DNA of 64,000 bases from Sphingomonas sp. NFR04. Lineage in GTDB: Bacteria; Pseudomonadota; Alphaproteobacteria; Sphingomonadales; Sphingomonadaceae. Shown one piece after another: positions 37,187-45,473 of the stretch (the stretch's first letter is position 1; every line of letters begins with the position of its first letter). The stretch covers positions 248,001 to 312,000 of the forward strand of contig NZ_FORV01000003.1 of assembly GCF_900114095.1 (NCBI RefSeq), written 5' to 3'. A model generated the notes under the pieces. The model did not search any database, was not told where the DNA came from, and saw only the letters and a list, made by a program, of their open reading frames with translations. The translations under genes were made by a program, and so were the position numbers.

Positions 37187-37936
37187 ATGAAGGTCTTGGT
37201 GCCGGTCAAGCGTGTGCTTGACTATAACGTGAAGCCCCGCGTGAAAGCGGACGGGACGGGCGTCGATCTGGCGAACGTCAAGATGAGCATGAACCCCTTC
37301 GACGAGATCGCGATCGAGGAAGCGGTGCGCCTGAAGGAAAAGGGCGCGGCGACCGAGATCGTCGTCGTCACGATCGGCGTCGCCAAGGCGGAGACCGACG
37401 TGCTGCTCACCGCGCGCGCCATGGGTGCCGATCGCGGCATCCTGATCCAGACCGACGAGGAGGTCGAGCCGCTGGCCGTCGCCAAGCTGCTCGCCAAGGT
37501 TGCCGAAGAGGAACAGCCTGGGCTGATCATCCTCGGCAAGCAGGCGATCGACGACGATTCAAACCAGACCGGCCAGATGCTCGCGGCGCTGCTCGGCTGG
37601 GCGCAGGGCACCTTCGCCTCCAAGGTCGAGATCGCCGGTGACCGCGTGCATGTGACGCGCGAAATCGACGGCGGCCTGGAGACCGTGGACCTCAAGATGC
37701 CGGCGATCGTCACCACCGATCTCCGCCTCAACGAGCCGCGCTACGCCACGCTGCCCAACATCATGAAGGCGAAGACCAAGCCGGTCGCGAAGAAGACCGT
37801 CGCCGACTATGGCGTCGACGTGACGCCGCGCCTCAAGACGCTGAAGGTCGTTGAGCCGTCCAAGCGCCAGGCGGGCATCAAGGTGGGCTCGGTCGACGAG
37901 CTGGTCGAGAAGCTCAAGGGCATGGGAGTCGCGTGA
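37187..37936 (+). CDS. etfB: electron transfer flavoprotein beta subunit
   Basis: A 249-residue AMP-binding subunit starting [19 protein letters not shown]. The signature region lies in [15 protein letters not shown], followed by [20 protein letters not shown] ending in A-T-L-P-N-I-M-K-A, the ETF-beta recognition loop. It accepts electrons from acyl-CoA dehydrogenases such as GcdH (26739-27923). GGAAGGA precedes the ATG, and the stop overlaps etfA. Confidence 0.96.
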   Translation: MKVLVPVKRVLDYNVKPRVKADGTGVDLANVKMSMNPFDEIAIEEAVRLKEKGAATEIVVVTIGVAKAETDVLLTARAMGADRGILIQTDEEVEPLAVAKLLAKVAEEEQPGLIILGKQAIDDDSNQTGQMLAALLGWAQGTFASKVEIAGDRVHVTREIDGGLETVDLKMPAIVTTDLRLNEPRYATLPNIMKAKTKPVAKKTVADYGVDVTPRLKTLKVVEPSKRQAGIKVGSVDELVEKLKGMGVA

Positions 37937-38865
37937 TGAAGACGCTGGTTTGGGTTGAACACGACCATCAGAGCGTCAAGGACGCGACGCTCTCCACCGT
38001 CACCGCAGCTGCCAAGCTGGGTGAAGTCCATCTGCTCGTCGCCGGCAAGGGCATGTCCGCCGTTGCCGAGGCCGCGGCGCAGATCGCCGGCGTGGGCAAG
38101 GTCCATGTCGCCGACGACGCTGCGTACGAGCATTTCCTCGCCGAGAATGTCGCGCCGCTGGTCGTCCAGCTGATGGACAGCCACGACGCCGTGCTGTTCC
38201 CGGCAACCACCACGGGCAAGAATGTGGCGCCGCGCGTCGCCGCCGCGCTCGACGTGATGCAGATCTCGGACATCCTCTCCGTCGAGGGTGCGGATACCTT
38301 CACCCGGCCGATCTATGCCGGCAATGCGATCGCCACGGTGCAGACCAGCGACAAGAAGCTGGTGATCACCGTGCGCGGCACCGCCTTCGACAAGGCGGCG
38401 GCAACCGGCGGCAGTGGCACGGTGGAAGCCGTGGCGGCAGCGGGCGACAAGGGTCTCTCGACCTTCGTCGGCTCGGAAATCGCCGCGTCGGAGCGTCCGG
38501 AGCTGACCAGCGCCAAGATCATCGTTTCGGGCGGTCGTGCGCTCGGCTCGCAGGAGCAGTTCCACGCGCTGATCGATCCGCTGGCCGACAAGCTCGGTGC
38601 CGCGGTGGGCGCGAGCCGCGCGGCAGTGGACGCGGGTTACGCGCCGAACGACTATCAGGTCGGCCAGACCGGCAAGATCGTCGCGCCGATGGTCTATGTC
38701 GCGGTCGGCATCTCGGGGGCGATCCAGCACCTGGCCGGCATGAAGGACTCGAAGACGATCGTCGCGATCAACAAGGACGAGGACGCGCCGATCTTCCAGG
38801 TGGCGGACATCGGCCTGGTCGGCGACCTGTTCACGCTGGTGCCGGAGCTGACCGAAAAGCTCTGA
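37936..38865 (+). CDS. etfA: electron transfer flavoprotein alpha subunit
   Basis: A 309-residue FAD-binding subunit. The C-terminal half has the FAD-binding signature: [11 protein letters not shown], followed by [20 protein letters not shown] and [20 protein letters not shown] with [17 protein letters not shown]. It passes electrons on to ETF-ubiquinone oxidoreductase. The ATG at 37936 shares one base with the etfB stop; an in-frame GTG three bases upstream is also possible. A PhyH-family gene follows four bases downstream. Confidence 0.96.
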   Translation: MKTLVWVEHDHQSVKDATLSTVTAAAKLGEVHLLVAGKGMSAVAEAAAQIAGVGKVHVADDAAYEHFLAENVAPLVVQLMDSHDAVLFPATTTGKNVAPRVAAALDVMQISDILSVEGADTFTRPIYAGNAIATVQTSDKKLVITVRGTAFDKAAATGGSGTVEAVAAAGDKGLSTFVGSEIAASERPELTSAKIIVSGGRALGSQEQFHALIDPLADKLGAAVGASRAAVDAGYAPNDYQVGQTGKIVAPMVYVAVGISGAIQHLAGMKDSKTIVAINKDEDAPIFQVADIGLVGDLFTLVPELTEKL

Positions 38866-38869
38866 GCCG

Positions 38870-39532
38870 GTGACGCTCGATTTTGAGCGCGATGGGGCGG
38901 CGCACCTTGCCGGTGCGGCCGCCCCTTTTCTCGCACGGCTGCATGCGCTGGCGGCGGTGCTGCCGGCGGGCAGGGCCGGCCTTCGGCTGCACGGCGTCGA
39001 GGGCTTGGCCGAACTCCTCGCCCTTGATGCGTTGAGCGCAATGGCCGCCGGATATCTGGGACCGAGTGCCCGGCCCGTGCGCGCAATCTGGTTTGACAAG
39101 AGCGCGGCGAATAACTGGGCGCTAGGCTGGCATCAGGATCGCACCATCGCTGTCCGCCAGCAGGCCGACTTTCCGGGCTATGGCCCCTGGTCGACCAAGC
39201 AGGGCCTGCTCCACGTCGAACCGCCCTTTGCTGTCATCGAAGCCATGGTGACGCTCCGGATCCATCTTGATCCGGTGCCGGAGGATAACGCGCCGCTGCT
39301 CGTCGCGACGGGATCGCACCGGCTGGGAAGGGTTCCGGAAGCGGAGATCGCGGCGGCTGTGACGGCATGCGGCACTGTGATGTGCCTTGCCGAGGCTGGC
39401 GACGTCTGGGCGTATCACACCCCTATCCTCCACGCCTCCGCTGCGAGCAGCGCCGCCGGCCATCGCCGGGTGCTGCAGCTGGACTACACGACTTTCGACC
39501 TGCCCGCGCCGCTGGAATGGCTCGGCATCTGA
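38870..39532 (+). CDS. phytanoyl-CoA dioxygenase (PhyH)-like Fe(II)/2-oxoglutarate oxygenase
   Basis: A 220-residue protein with the double-stranded beta-helix pattern of PhyH enzymes. The iron ligands are visible as W-H-Q-D (His and Asp) and a distal His in T-P-I-L-H-A-S, with an Arg (H-R-R-V-L-Q-L-D-Y) placed to hold 2-oxoglutarate. The GTG start at 38870 is four bases after the etfA stop, so it is probably co-transcribed. Substrate unknown; the family hydroxylates a broad range of small molecules. Confidence 0.82.
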   Translation: MTLDFERDGAAHLAGAAAPFLARLHALAAVLPAGRAGLRLHGVEGLAELLALDALSAMAAGYLGPSARPVRAIWFDKSAANNWALGWHQDRTIAVRQQADFPGYGPWSTKQGLLHVEPPFAVIEAMVTLRIHLDPVPEDNAPLLVATGSHRLGRVPEAEIAAAVTACGTVMCLAEAGDVWAYHTPILHASAASSAAGHRRVLQLDYTTFDLPAPLEWLGI

Positions 39533-39540
39533 AGGGGTAG

Positions 39541-39570
39541 GCCCGCCGGCAAGGAGGGTCGCCGGCGGGC
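39541..39570. terminator. perfect hairpin between convergent genes
   Basis: GCCCGCCGGC (39541-39550) pairs perfectly with GCCGGCGGGC (39561-39570) around a ten-base loop, eight bases after the PhyH stop. There is no T-run, so it may act as an RNA end-stabilising hairpin or a weak bidirectional terminator. Confidence 0.6.
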
Positions 39571-39616
39571 CGGGGCCTCGCCCAAAGGGGGGAGCGCGCG
39601 AGACCCCACGACAGCC

Positions 39617-40180
39617 TCAGGGCATGAGGACGCTGTCGATCACGTGGATCACGCCGTTCGACTGGTTGACGTCGGCGATGGTGATCTTGGCCTTGCCGCC
39701 CTTAGCATCCTGGATCATCCAGCCGCCGCTCGGGCCCTTCATGATGGTGATCGGCTCACCCTGGACGGTGGTGAGCGTCGCCTTGCCGCCATGCGCCTTG
39801 GCATTGGCCGCGATCGACGCCGCGCTCAGCTTGCCGGCAACGACATGGTAGGTGAGGATCTTGGTCAGCGTCGCCTTGTTCTCCGGCTTCACCAGCGTGT
39901 CGACGGTGCCGGCGGGCAGCTTGGCAAACGCGGCATTGGTCGGCGCGAAGACGGTGAACGGACCCGGGCCCGACAGGGTATCCACCAGCCCCGCTGCCTT
40001 CACGGCGGCGACCAGCGTGGTGTGGTCCTTCGAATTCACCGCATTCTGGACGATGTTCTTGGTCGGATACATCGCGGCACCGCCGACCATCGGGAATTTC
40101 TGCACGGCAGCAACGGCGCCGGTGGCGAGCAGCGCGGCACCGACGATTCCGGTGACCGAGGCGAGACGGGTCTTGCGCAT
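39617..40180 (-). CDS. secreted fasciclin (FAS1) domain protein
   Basis: A 187-residue exported protein with an N-terminal signal sequence (about residues 1-25, ending in A-V-A-A-V-Q) and one FAS1 domain. The conserved boxes are visible: KDHTTLVAAVKAAGLVDTL, GPFTVFAPTNAAFAKLPAG, LTYHVVAGKL, and the final NGVIHVIDSVLMP. FAS1 proteins act in adhesion or as envelope proteins of unclear role. The sigma/anti-sigma pair just upstream on the same strand is a likely regulator. Confidence 0.92.
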   Translation of the reverse strand: MRKTRLASVTGIVGAALLATGAVAAVQKFPMVGGAAMYPTKNIVQNAVNSKDHTTLVAAVKAAGLVDTLSGPGPFTVFAPTNAAFAKLPAGTVDTLVKPENKATLTKILTYHVVAGKLSAASIAANAKAHGGKATLTTVQGEPITIMKGPSGGWMIQDAKGGKAKITIADVNQSNGVIHVIDSVLMP

Positions 40181-40265
40181 CTTCTAGCTTCCTCTTGCTA
40201 CGCACCCCTCTTTGCGGAGATGCGCCGGAGCTACGGGACGGCCTGCGCCCCGGATGCAGCGATGC

Positions 40266-40961
40266 TTAAAGAATCGTGATTTTTCCTGCCGCGACCGGCG
40301 TGCTGGTCGGCGCAACATGCGGCGCGGTGGCGGCGTCTTCCAGCGTCACCGCGAGCGTCGCACCCTCGGCGAGCAGCGCCCGGGTGGCGGGCGCCACCGT
40401 CACGTCGCGGCTGCCGTGCGGGGCAACCAGGCCAAGCGACACCGGCTTGCCGCCGGCCGGGATCACCCAGAGCTCGGGTGCTTGACGGCTGGCCGGCAGC
40501 GCCTCGGTTCGAACGTGGAGCATGCCCTGTGCGGCATCGTAGCGGGCTGCGAAGGCGGCGCCGGCGGTGCCGGTGATCTGCGCGACCACGACCGGCGGCG
40601 GCGGCAGCACCACCGGCTGCGGCACCGGGCGCAGCAGCAGGATCGCGAGCAGCACCGCCGCGGCGGCGCTGGCCGCGATCGCGGTCGCTCGCCAGCGCCG
40701 CAGCGCGACGACACTGCCGTGATCGCCCCCTGGCAGCCGCGCCTCGATCCGCCGCCACAGCCCTGCCGAGACTGGCGCATCGACACCACCCAGCGCCAGC
40801 GGCGCGAAGTCAAGCACCCAGCGCGCCACCGCGGCGGCAAAGACCGGATCCGCCAGCTGGCGGCGACGCGCGACGGCGAGGTCCTCGCCGTCCAGCAGGC
40901 CCAGGGCCAGTTCGGCGGCGAGCACGATGTCTTCGTCTTCCGGGCGCAGCGGCTCAGCCAT
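40266..40961 (-). CDS. RskA-like membrane-bound anti-sigma factor
   Basis: A 231-residue single-pass protein. The N-terminal cytoplasmic domain (LAAELALGLLDGEDLAVARR) has the anti-sigma-K pattern, a membrane helix lies at about residues 92-110 (ATAIAASAAAAVLLAILLL), and the periplasmic C-terminal domain contains PELWVIPAGGKPVSLGLV, the RskA-type signature. It overlaps the sigma gene by eight bases. It is expected to hold the sigma factor at the membrane until cleaved or released. Confidence 0.9.
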   Translation of the reverse strand: MAEPLRPEDEDIVLAAELALGLLDGEDLAVARRRQLADPVFAAAVARWVLDFAPLALGGVDAPVSAGLWRRIEARLPGGDHGSVVALRRWRATAIAASAAAAVLLAILLLRPVPQPVVLPPPPVVVAQITGTAGAAFAARYDAAQGMLHVRTEALPASRQAPELWVIPAGGKPVSLGLVAPHGSRDVTVAPATRALLAEGATLAVTLEDAATAPHVAPTSTPVAAGKITIL

Positions 40962-41529
40962 CGCCGAGGCACCCCCGCAATTGGAGCAGCCCGCGCCGGA
41001 TCCAGCTCTTCATCGTGCCGAGTGGCACGGCGGCGGCGGCGGCGAGCTCGGGATAGGTGCGGCCGTGGAAGAAGGCGGCGCGGATCGCCCCGCGCGGCTT
41101 TTCCTCCAGCGCCTCCAGGCAATCGAAGATTCGCGCCTCGGTCTCTCCGGCTTCGAGCAATGCTTCGGCCGAGGGGCGGCCATCGGGCAGTTCGAGCACC
41201 GCCTCGACCGGTGCCGTCTCGCCCAGCCCGCGCGCGCGGCGCCAGTCGATCGCGGTGTTACGGGCAATCGTGCACAGCCAGGTGATCGGGCTGGCGCGCG
41301 ACGCATCGAAGCGCCCTGCCCTGTCCCACACCTTCAGATACACTTCCTGCATCACATCCTCAGCGGCCTCGCGGTCCTGGCAGATACGCAGGCAAACGCC
41401 CATCAGCTTCGCCGCTGTCAGATCATAGACGGTTTTGAGCGCCTTGCGGTCGCCACTCGCCACGGCGGCGAGCGCCTGGACGAGACGGGCGCGGGCGCCG
41501 TCGCCGGCCGGGGGGGTGGGAGAAGCCAC
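40954..41529 (-). CDS. ECF sigma factor (SigK/RpoE-like)
   Basis: A 191-residue sigma-70 family factor. Region 2 includes VYDLTAAKLMGVCLRICQD, A-E-D-V-M-Q-E-V-Y-L-K-V-W and ITWLCTIARNTAIDWRRAR; region 4 includes LEEKPRGAIRAAFFHGRTY and the helix-turn-helix G-T-M-K-S-W-I-R-R-G. A GTG at 41529 starts the frame. The order sigma, anti-sigma, fasciclin parallels the mycobacterial SigK-RskA system, whose regulon includes fasciclin proteins. No shared promoter motif was recognised by eye. Confidence 0.9.
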   Translation of the reverse strand: MASPTPPAGDGARARLVQALAAVASGDRKALKTVYDLTAAKLMGVCLRICQDREAAEDVMQEVYLKVWDRAGRFDASRASPITWLCTIARNTAIDWRRARGLGETAPVEAVLELPDGRPSAEALLEAGETEARIFDCLEALEEKPRGAIRAAFFHGRTYPELAAAAAVPLGTMKSWIRRGLLQLRGCLGDG

Positions 41530-41623
41530 GCGCCCAACCTAGCGAATCGCGCAGGCAGGGCAAGCGGCACCGATTGACGCGCACGCGGCCCTCGCCCAGG
41601 CTGCCTGGCAATTCGGGGGAACG

Positions 41624-42994
41624 ATGTCGCAATCGAACGCACAGATGGAGCGCAGCCTGGGCACCGCAGGCGTGCTGTTCCTCACCCTGTCGATCACCAC
41701 CCCGGCATCGTCGCTGTTCGTGATCGTGCCCGGCAGCCTGCAGATCGCCGGCACCGGCGCCTTGCTTGCGCTGGCGATCGCCGGTGTGGTGTGTCTCGCC
41801 ACGGCGCTGATCTATGCCGAGCTCTCCTCCGCCTTCCCGGTGGCGGGCGGCGAATATGTGATGGTCGGGCAGACGCTGGGGCCGGCCGCCGGATTCATGA
41901 TGCTGGGCGTCAACGCCTGCAACAACCTGCTCTTCCCGCCGGTGGCGGCGCTGGGGATCGCCTCGGTCGCCTCGACGGTGCTGCCGGGGCTGCCGCCGGT
42001 GCCGGTTGCCGTCGGGGTGCTGCTGGCCTCCACCCTGGTCGGCGTCCTCGACATCCGCCTCAACGCGCTGCTGACCGGCGCCTTCCTCGCCGTGGAAGTG
42101 GCGGCGGTGCTGGTGATCCTGGCGCTCGGTCTGGCAGCCCCGGTCCGCGACGTCCTGCCGCTGCTGCTGCACCCGGTGGCGCCTGCCGGCGGCGGGCTGG
42201 TACCGGCGAGCGCAGCCAATATCGGTCTGGCCAGCTCGATCGCGATCTTCGCGCTCAACGGCTATGGCGCCGCCGTCTATTTCGGCGAGGAGATGCACGC
42301 GGCGCCGCAGCGCATCGCCCGCGCGATCCTGCTGGCGCTCGTCGGCGCCCTGCTGCTCGAAGCGGTGCCGATCGTCGCCGCACTGGTCGCCGCGCCCGAC
42401 CTTGCCGCCTTCCTGTCGGCCGGGGATCCGTTCGGGGCCTTTGTGCGGATGCGCGGCGGGGCTTCGCTCAATCTGTGGGTCGCGATCGGCATCGTCGTCG
42501 CGATCGTCAACGCGGTGATCGCCTGTATCCTCGCCAATGGGCGGTTCTTCTACGCCACCGCCCGCGACGGCAGCTGGGGCAGGCCGGTGGATGCCTGGCT
42601 TGCGGCGATTCACCCGCGCTTCGGCTCGCCGGCCCGCGCGACGCTGGCATCGGGCGCGATCGGCATTGCCGCCTGCTTCCTGCCGCTCCGGCTGCTCCTG
42701 CTGCTGAGCGGGACCGGGCTGATCGCGATCTATGCGGGGCTAGCGCTGGCGACGATCGTCGGACGGAGAACCCGCCGTACGGGCCATGCGCCCTATCGCA
42801 TGCCGCTGCACCCGCTTCCCGCCATCGCGACCCTGCTGGTGCTGGGCGCCGTTACTTGGCTCAACGCGCTCGATCCCGCCGAAGGGCGACCGGCGTTGCT
42901 CGCAACGGCGGCGCAACTGCTGCTGTCAGCGCTCTATTATGCGCTGGTGCTGCGGCGGCGGGGCTGGACGACAAGCCTGCCGCCGGCGCCTTGA
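41624..42994 (+). CDS. APC-family amino acid/polyamine permease
   Basis: A 456-residue transporter with about 12 membrane segments. The first segment reads GVLFLTLSITTPASSLFVIVP, with the broken helix expected in the APC fold; SSAFPVAGGEYVMVGQTLG is the conserved TM2-3 region, and NGRFFYATARDGSW is typical of the C-terminal half. Substrate specificity cannot be predicted. It is divergent from the sigma factor gene; the next gene, an MFS transporter, is on the same strand. Confidence 0.88.
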   Translation: MSQSNAQMERSLGTAGVLFLTLSITTPASSLFVIVPGSLQIAGTGALLALAIAGVVCLATALIYAELSSAFPVAGGEYVMVGQTLGPAAGFMMLGVNACNNLLFPPVAALGIASVASTVLPGLPPVPVAVGVLLASTLVGVLDIRLNALLTGAFLAVEVAAVLVILALGLAAPVRDVLPLLLHPVAPAGGGLVPASAANIGLASSIAIFALNGYGAAVYFGEEMHAAPQRIARAILLALVGALLLEAVPIVAALVAAPDLAAFLSAGDPFGAFVRMRGGASLNLWVAIGIVVAIVNAVIACILANGRFFYATARDGSWGRPVDAWLAAIHPRFGSPARATLASGAIGIAACFLPLRLLLLLSGTGLIAIYAGLALATIVGRRTRRTGHAPYRMPLHPLPAIATLLVLGAVTWLNALDPAEGRPALLATAAQLLLSALYYALVLRRRGWTTSLPPAP

Positions 42995-43057
42995 TTGCGC
43001 GCAAAGCATTTGAGCACATACGAATTCTTATTTGACGCTGCACCGCAGCAAACCCAT

Positions 43058-44248
43058 GTGGGCGCCGTGCACGCTCCCGTTCAACACTCCGCCGCCCGCT
43101 CGCCGGGTCTGGTTCACTTCGCGCTCGCCATGGGCGGGTTCGCGATCGGCACCACCGAATTCGCGACAATGAGCCTCGTGCCCTATTTCTCCAAGGGCCT
43201 CGGCATCGACGAGCCGACCGCGGGCCATGTGATCAGCGCCTATGCGCTCGGCGTGGTGGTGGGCGCCCCCCTGCTGGCGGTCGCGGCGGCGAAATGGTCG
43301 CGGCGGACGCTGCTGATCGCGCTGATGGCAAGCTTCGCGCTGTTCAATGCACTGAGCGCGCTGGCGCCGACCTATCACTGGATGCTGCTGTTCCGCTTCC
43401 TCAGCGGGCTGCCGCACGGCGCCTATTTCGGCATCGCCTCGCTCGTTGCTGCATCGCTGGTGCCGTATGATCAACGCTCGCAGGCGGTGGGGCGGATCAT
43501 GCTGGGGCTGTCCGTCGCCACGGTGCTTGGCGTGCCGGCGGCCAACTGGCTGGGGCAGGCGGTCGGCTGGCGCTGGGGCTTTGCGATCGTCGCGGTGCTG
43601 GCGCTGATCACCGTGCTGCTGGTGCTGTGGCTGGCGCCGCAGGATCGCCCGCAGCACGGCGCGAGCCCCTTGCGCGAGCTGCGCGCGCTGGCGAACGGCC
43701 AGGTGTGGCTCACCCTCGGCGTCAGCGCGATCGGCTTTGGCGGCTTGTTCTGCGTCTACACCTATGTCGCCTCGACGCTGATGCACGTCACCGGCACCCC
43801 GCCCTGGGGCGTGCCGCTGGTGCTGGCGGTGTTCGGCATGGGGATGATCGCGGGCAACATCGTCGTGCCGCGCTTCGCCGATCGCGCGCTGATGCCGACC
43901 GGCGCGGCGCTGCTGCTCGCCAGCGCCGTCGCGCTGTCGCTCTACCCGCTCGCCGCGCATTCGCTGCCGCTGGTGGCGCTGGACGTGTTCGCGATCGGCT
44001 TTGCCGGCGCGCTCGGCCCGGTGCTGCAGACCCGGCTGATGGACGTGGCCGGCGAGGCGCAGGCGCTGGCCGCCGCGCTCAACCACTCCGCCTTCAACAC
44101 CGCCAACGCGCTCGGCCCTTGGCTGGGCGGCCTCGCGATCGCCGCCGGTTACGGCTGGACGTCGACCGGCTGGGTCGGCGCGCTGCTGGCGCTGGGCGGG
44201 CTGGCGATCCTGGGGGTCGCGGTGCTGGCGGACCGCAGGACGGCGTAA
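43058..44248 (+). CDS. MFS transporter (AraJ/YdhP-like)
   Basis: A 12-segment major facilitator, about 396 residues from this start. LVHFALAMGGFAIGTTEFATMSLVP is the hallmark first segment of the AraJ/arabinose-efflux subgroup, and RFLSGLPHGAYFGIASLVAA is typical of TM4-5. The start is uncertain: GTG codons at 43058 and 43067 are candidates, and the frame is open back to 42995, but the AT-rich 43003-43040 stretch looks like a leader. The last 100 bases overlap the convergent nhaA reading frame. Confidence 0.82.
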   Translation: MGAVHAPVQHSAARSPGLVHFALAMGGFAIGTTEFATMSLVPYFSKGLGIDEPTAGHVISAYALGVVVGAPLLAVAAAKWSRRTLLIALMASFALFNALSALAPTYHWMLLFRFLSGLPHGAYFGIASLVAASLVPYDQRSQAVGRIMLGLSVATVLGVPAANWLGQAVGWRWGFAIVAVLALITVLLVLWLAPQDRPQHGASPLRELRALANGQVWLTLGVSAIGFGGLFCVYTYVASTLMHVTGTPPWGVPLVLAVFGMGMIAGNIVVPRFADRALMPTGAALLLASAVALSLYPLAAHSLPLVALDVFAIGFAGALGPVLQTRLMDVAGEAQALAAALNHSAFNTANALGPWLGGLAIAAGYGWTSTGWVGALLALGGLAILGVAVLADRRTA

Positions 44249-45411
44249 CCCGCCACCGCCGACACGATCGAGCCGAGCAGCACGCCGAGCTTCACCTCGT
44301 CGACCAGCAGTTCGTTGCCGGGGAAGGCGAGGCCGCCGATGAACAGGCTCATGGTGAAGCCGATGCCGGCGAGCAGCGACACGCCGTAGATCTGCCGCCA
44401 GCCGGCATTGCCCGGCCGCTTGGCGATCCCGGTCTTCACCGCCAGCCAGATGCTGCCGAAGATGCCGAGCTGCTTGCCGAGGAACAGCCCGGCGGCGATG
44501 CCGAGCGGCAGCGGCTCAAGCAGGATCGAAGGCGACAGCCCGTCGAACGACACGCCGGCATTGGCGAAGCCGAACAGCGGCACGATCAGGAAGGCCGACC
44601 AGGGGTGCAGCGCATGCTCCAGCTTGTGGAGCGGTGAGTCGGCGGCATCGGGTGCTCCCGGGGATTTGACCAGCGGGATCGTCATTGCCGCCGCGACGCC
44701 TGCGATCGTCGCATGCACGCCCGACTGAAAGACTAGCACCCACAGCACCATTGCCAGCGCCAGATAGACGGCCAGATGGCGCACGCCGAAGCGGTTGCAC
44801 GCGATCATCACGCCCAGCACCACCGCAGCGCCGGCGAGCGCGATCACGTCGATATGCGCGGTATACGCCACCGCGATGATCGCCACCGCGCCCATATCGT
44901 CGACGATCGCCACCGTGGTCAGGAACAGCTTGAGCGCGGCCGGCGCGCGGCTGCCGAGGATCGCCAGCACGCCGATCGCGAAGGCGATGTCGGTCGCAGC
45001 GGGGATCGCCCAGCCGCTGGTGACGCCGGGGGTGCGGCCGGCGATCAGCAGATAGACCAGCGCCGGCACCGCCATGCCGGCGGCGGCGGCGATCACCGGA
45101 AGACGGCGGCGGTCCCAGCTCGCCAGTCGCCCGTCGACGAACTCGCGCTTGATCTCGAGGCCGACGAGCAGGAAGAACACCGCCATCAGCCCGTCGTTGA
45201 TCCACAAATGGACCGTCATCGGGCCGTGCAGCGGCGCGATCACCGGGCCGGTCTGCAGGTGCAGCGTATGGAAATAGGTTTCGGAGATGCCGGGCAGATT
45301 CGCCGCGAGCATCGCCAGCGCGGCGGCCGCGATCAGGAAGATGCCGCCCGCCGCCTCGCCGTGCAGAAAGTCCCGCGTCGCCGATCGGATATGGCGGATT
45401 CGGCGTCGCAT
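44149..45411 (-). CDS. nhaA: Na+/H+ antiporter NhaA
   Basis: A 420-residue inner-membrane antiporter for sodium and pH homeostasis. It has INDGLMAVFFLLVGLEIKREF, A-A-T-D-I-A-F-A-I-G, the transport-site aspartates in A-I-V-D-D-M-G-A, and GIGFTMSLFIGGLAF, all in order. The normal NhaA fold ends near GYAVLR; about 27 further low-complexity residues (Ser/Ala/Pro/Thr-rich) are read antisense through the end of the MFS gene. It follows lysS on the same strand after a hairpin. Confidence 0.95.
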   Translation of the reverse strand: MRRRIRHIRSATRDFLHGEAAGGIFLIAAAALAMLAANLPGISETYFHTLHLQTGPVIAPLHGPMTVHLWINDGLMAVFFLLVGLEIKREFVDGRLASWDRRRLPVIAAAAGMAVPALVYLLIAGRTPGVTSGWAIPAATDIAFAIGVLAILGSRAPAALKLFLTTVAIVDDMGAVAIIAVAYTAHIDVIALAGAAVVLGVMIACNRFGVRHLAVYLALAMVLWVLVFQSGVHATIAGVAAAMTIPLVKSPGAPDAADSPLHKLEHALHPWSAFLIVPLFGFANAGVSFDGLSPSILLEPLPLGIAAGLFLGKQLGIFGSIWLAVKTGIAKRPGNAGWRQIYGVSLLAGIGFTMSLFIGGLAFPGNELLVDEVKLGVLLGSIVSAVAGYAVLRSASTATPRIASPPSASSAPTQPVDVQP

Positions 45412-45437
45412 GGGTTTCAGTCCTCTCGATAAGTAAC

Positions 45438-45465
45438 GTATCCTCCCCCGCCAGGGGGAGGATAC
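45438..45465. repeat. 28-bp end-only derivative of the 132-bp palindromic element
   Basis: GTATCCTCCCCC, a GCCA loop, then GGGGGAGGATAC: a perfect 12-bp-stem hairpin equal to the two outer ends of the 132-bp elements at 8419 and 10876 joined together. It lies between lysS and nhaA and may act as a weak terminator; there is no T-run. Confidence 0.85.
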
Positions 45466-45473
45466 GCGATCTC

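Noticed and set aside
40181..40265. ECF promoter shared between the fasciclin and sigma genes
   Set aside because: A GCATCCGG-like -35 is visible upstream of the fasciclin gene, but no matching pair upstream of the sigma gene, so no common motif is claimed.
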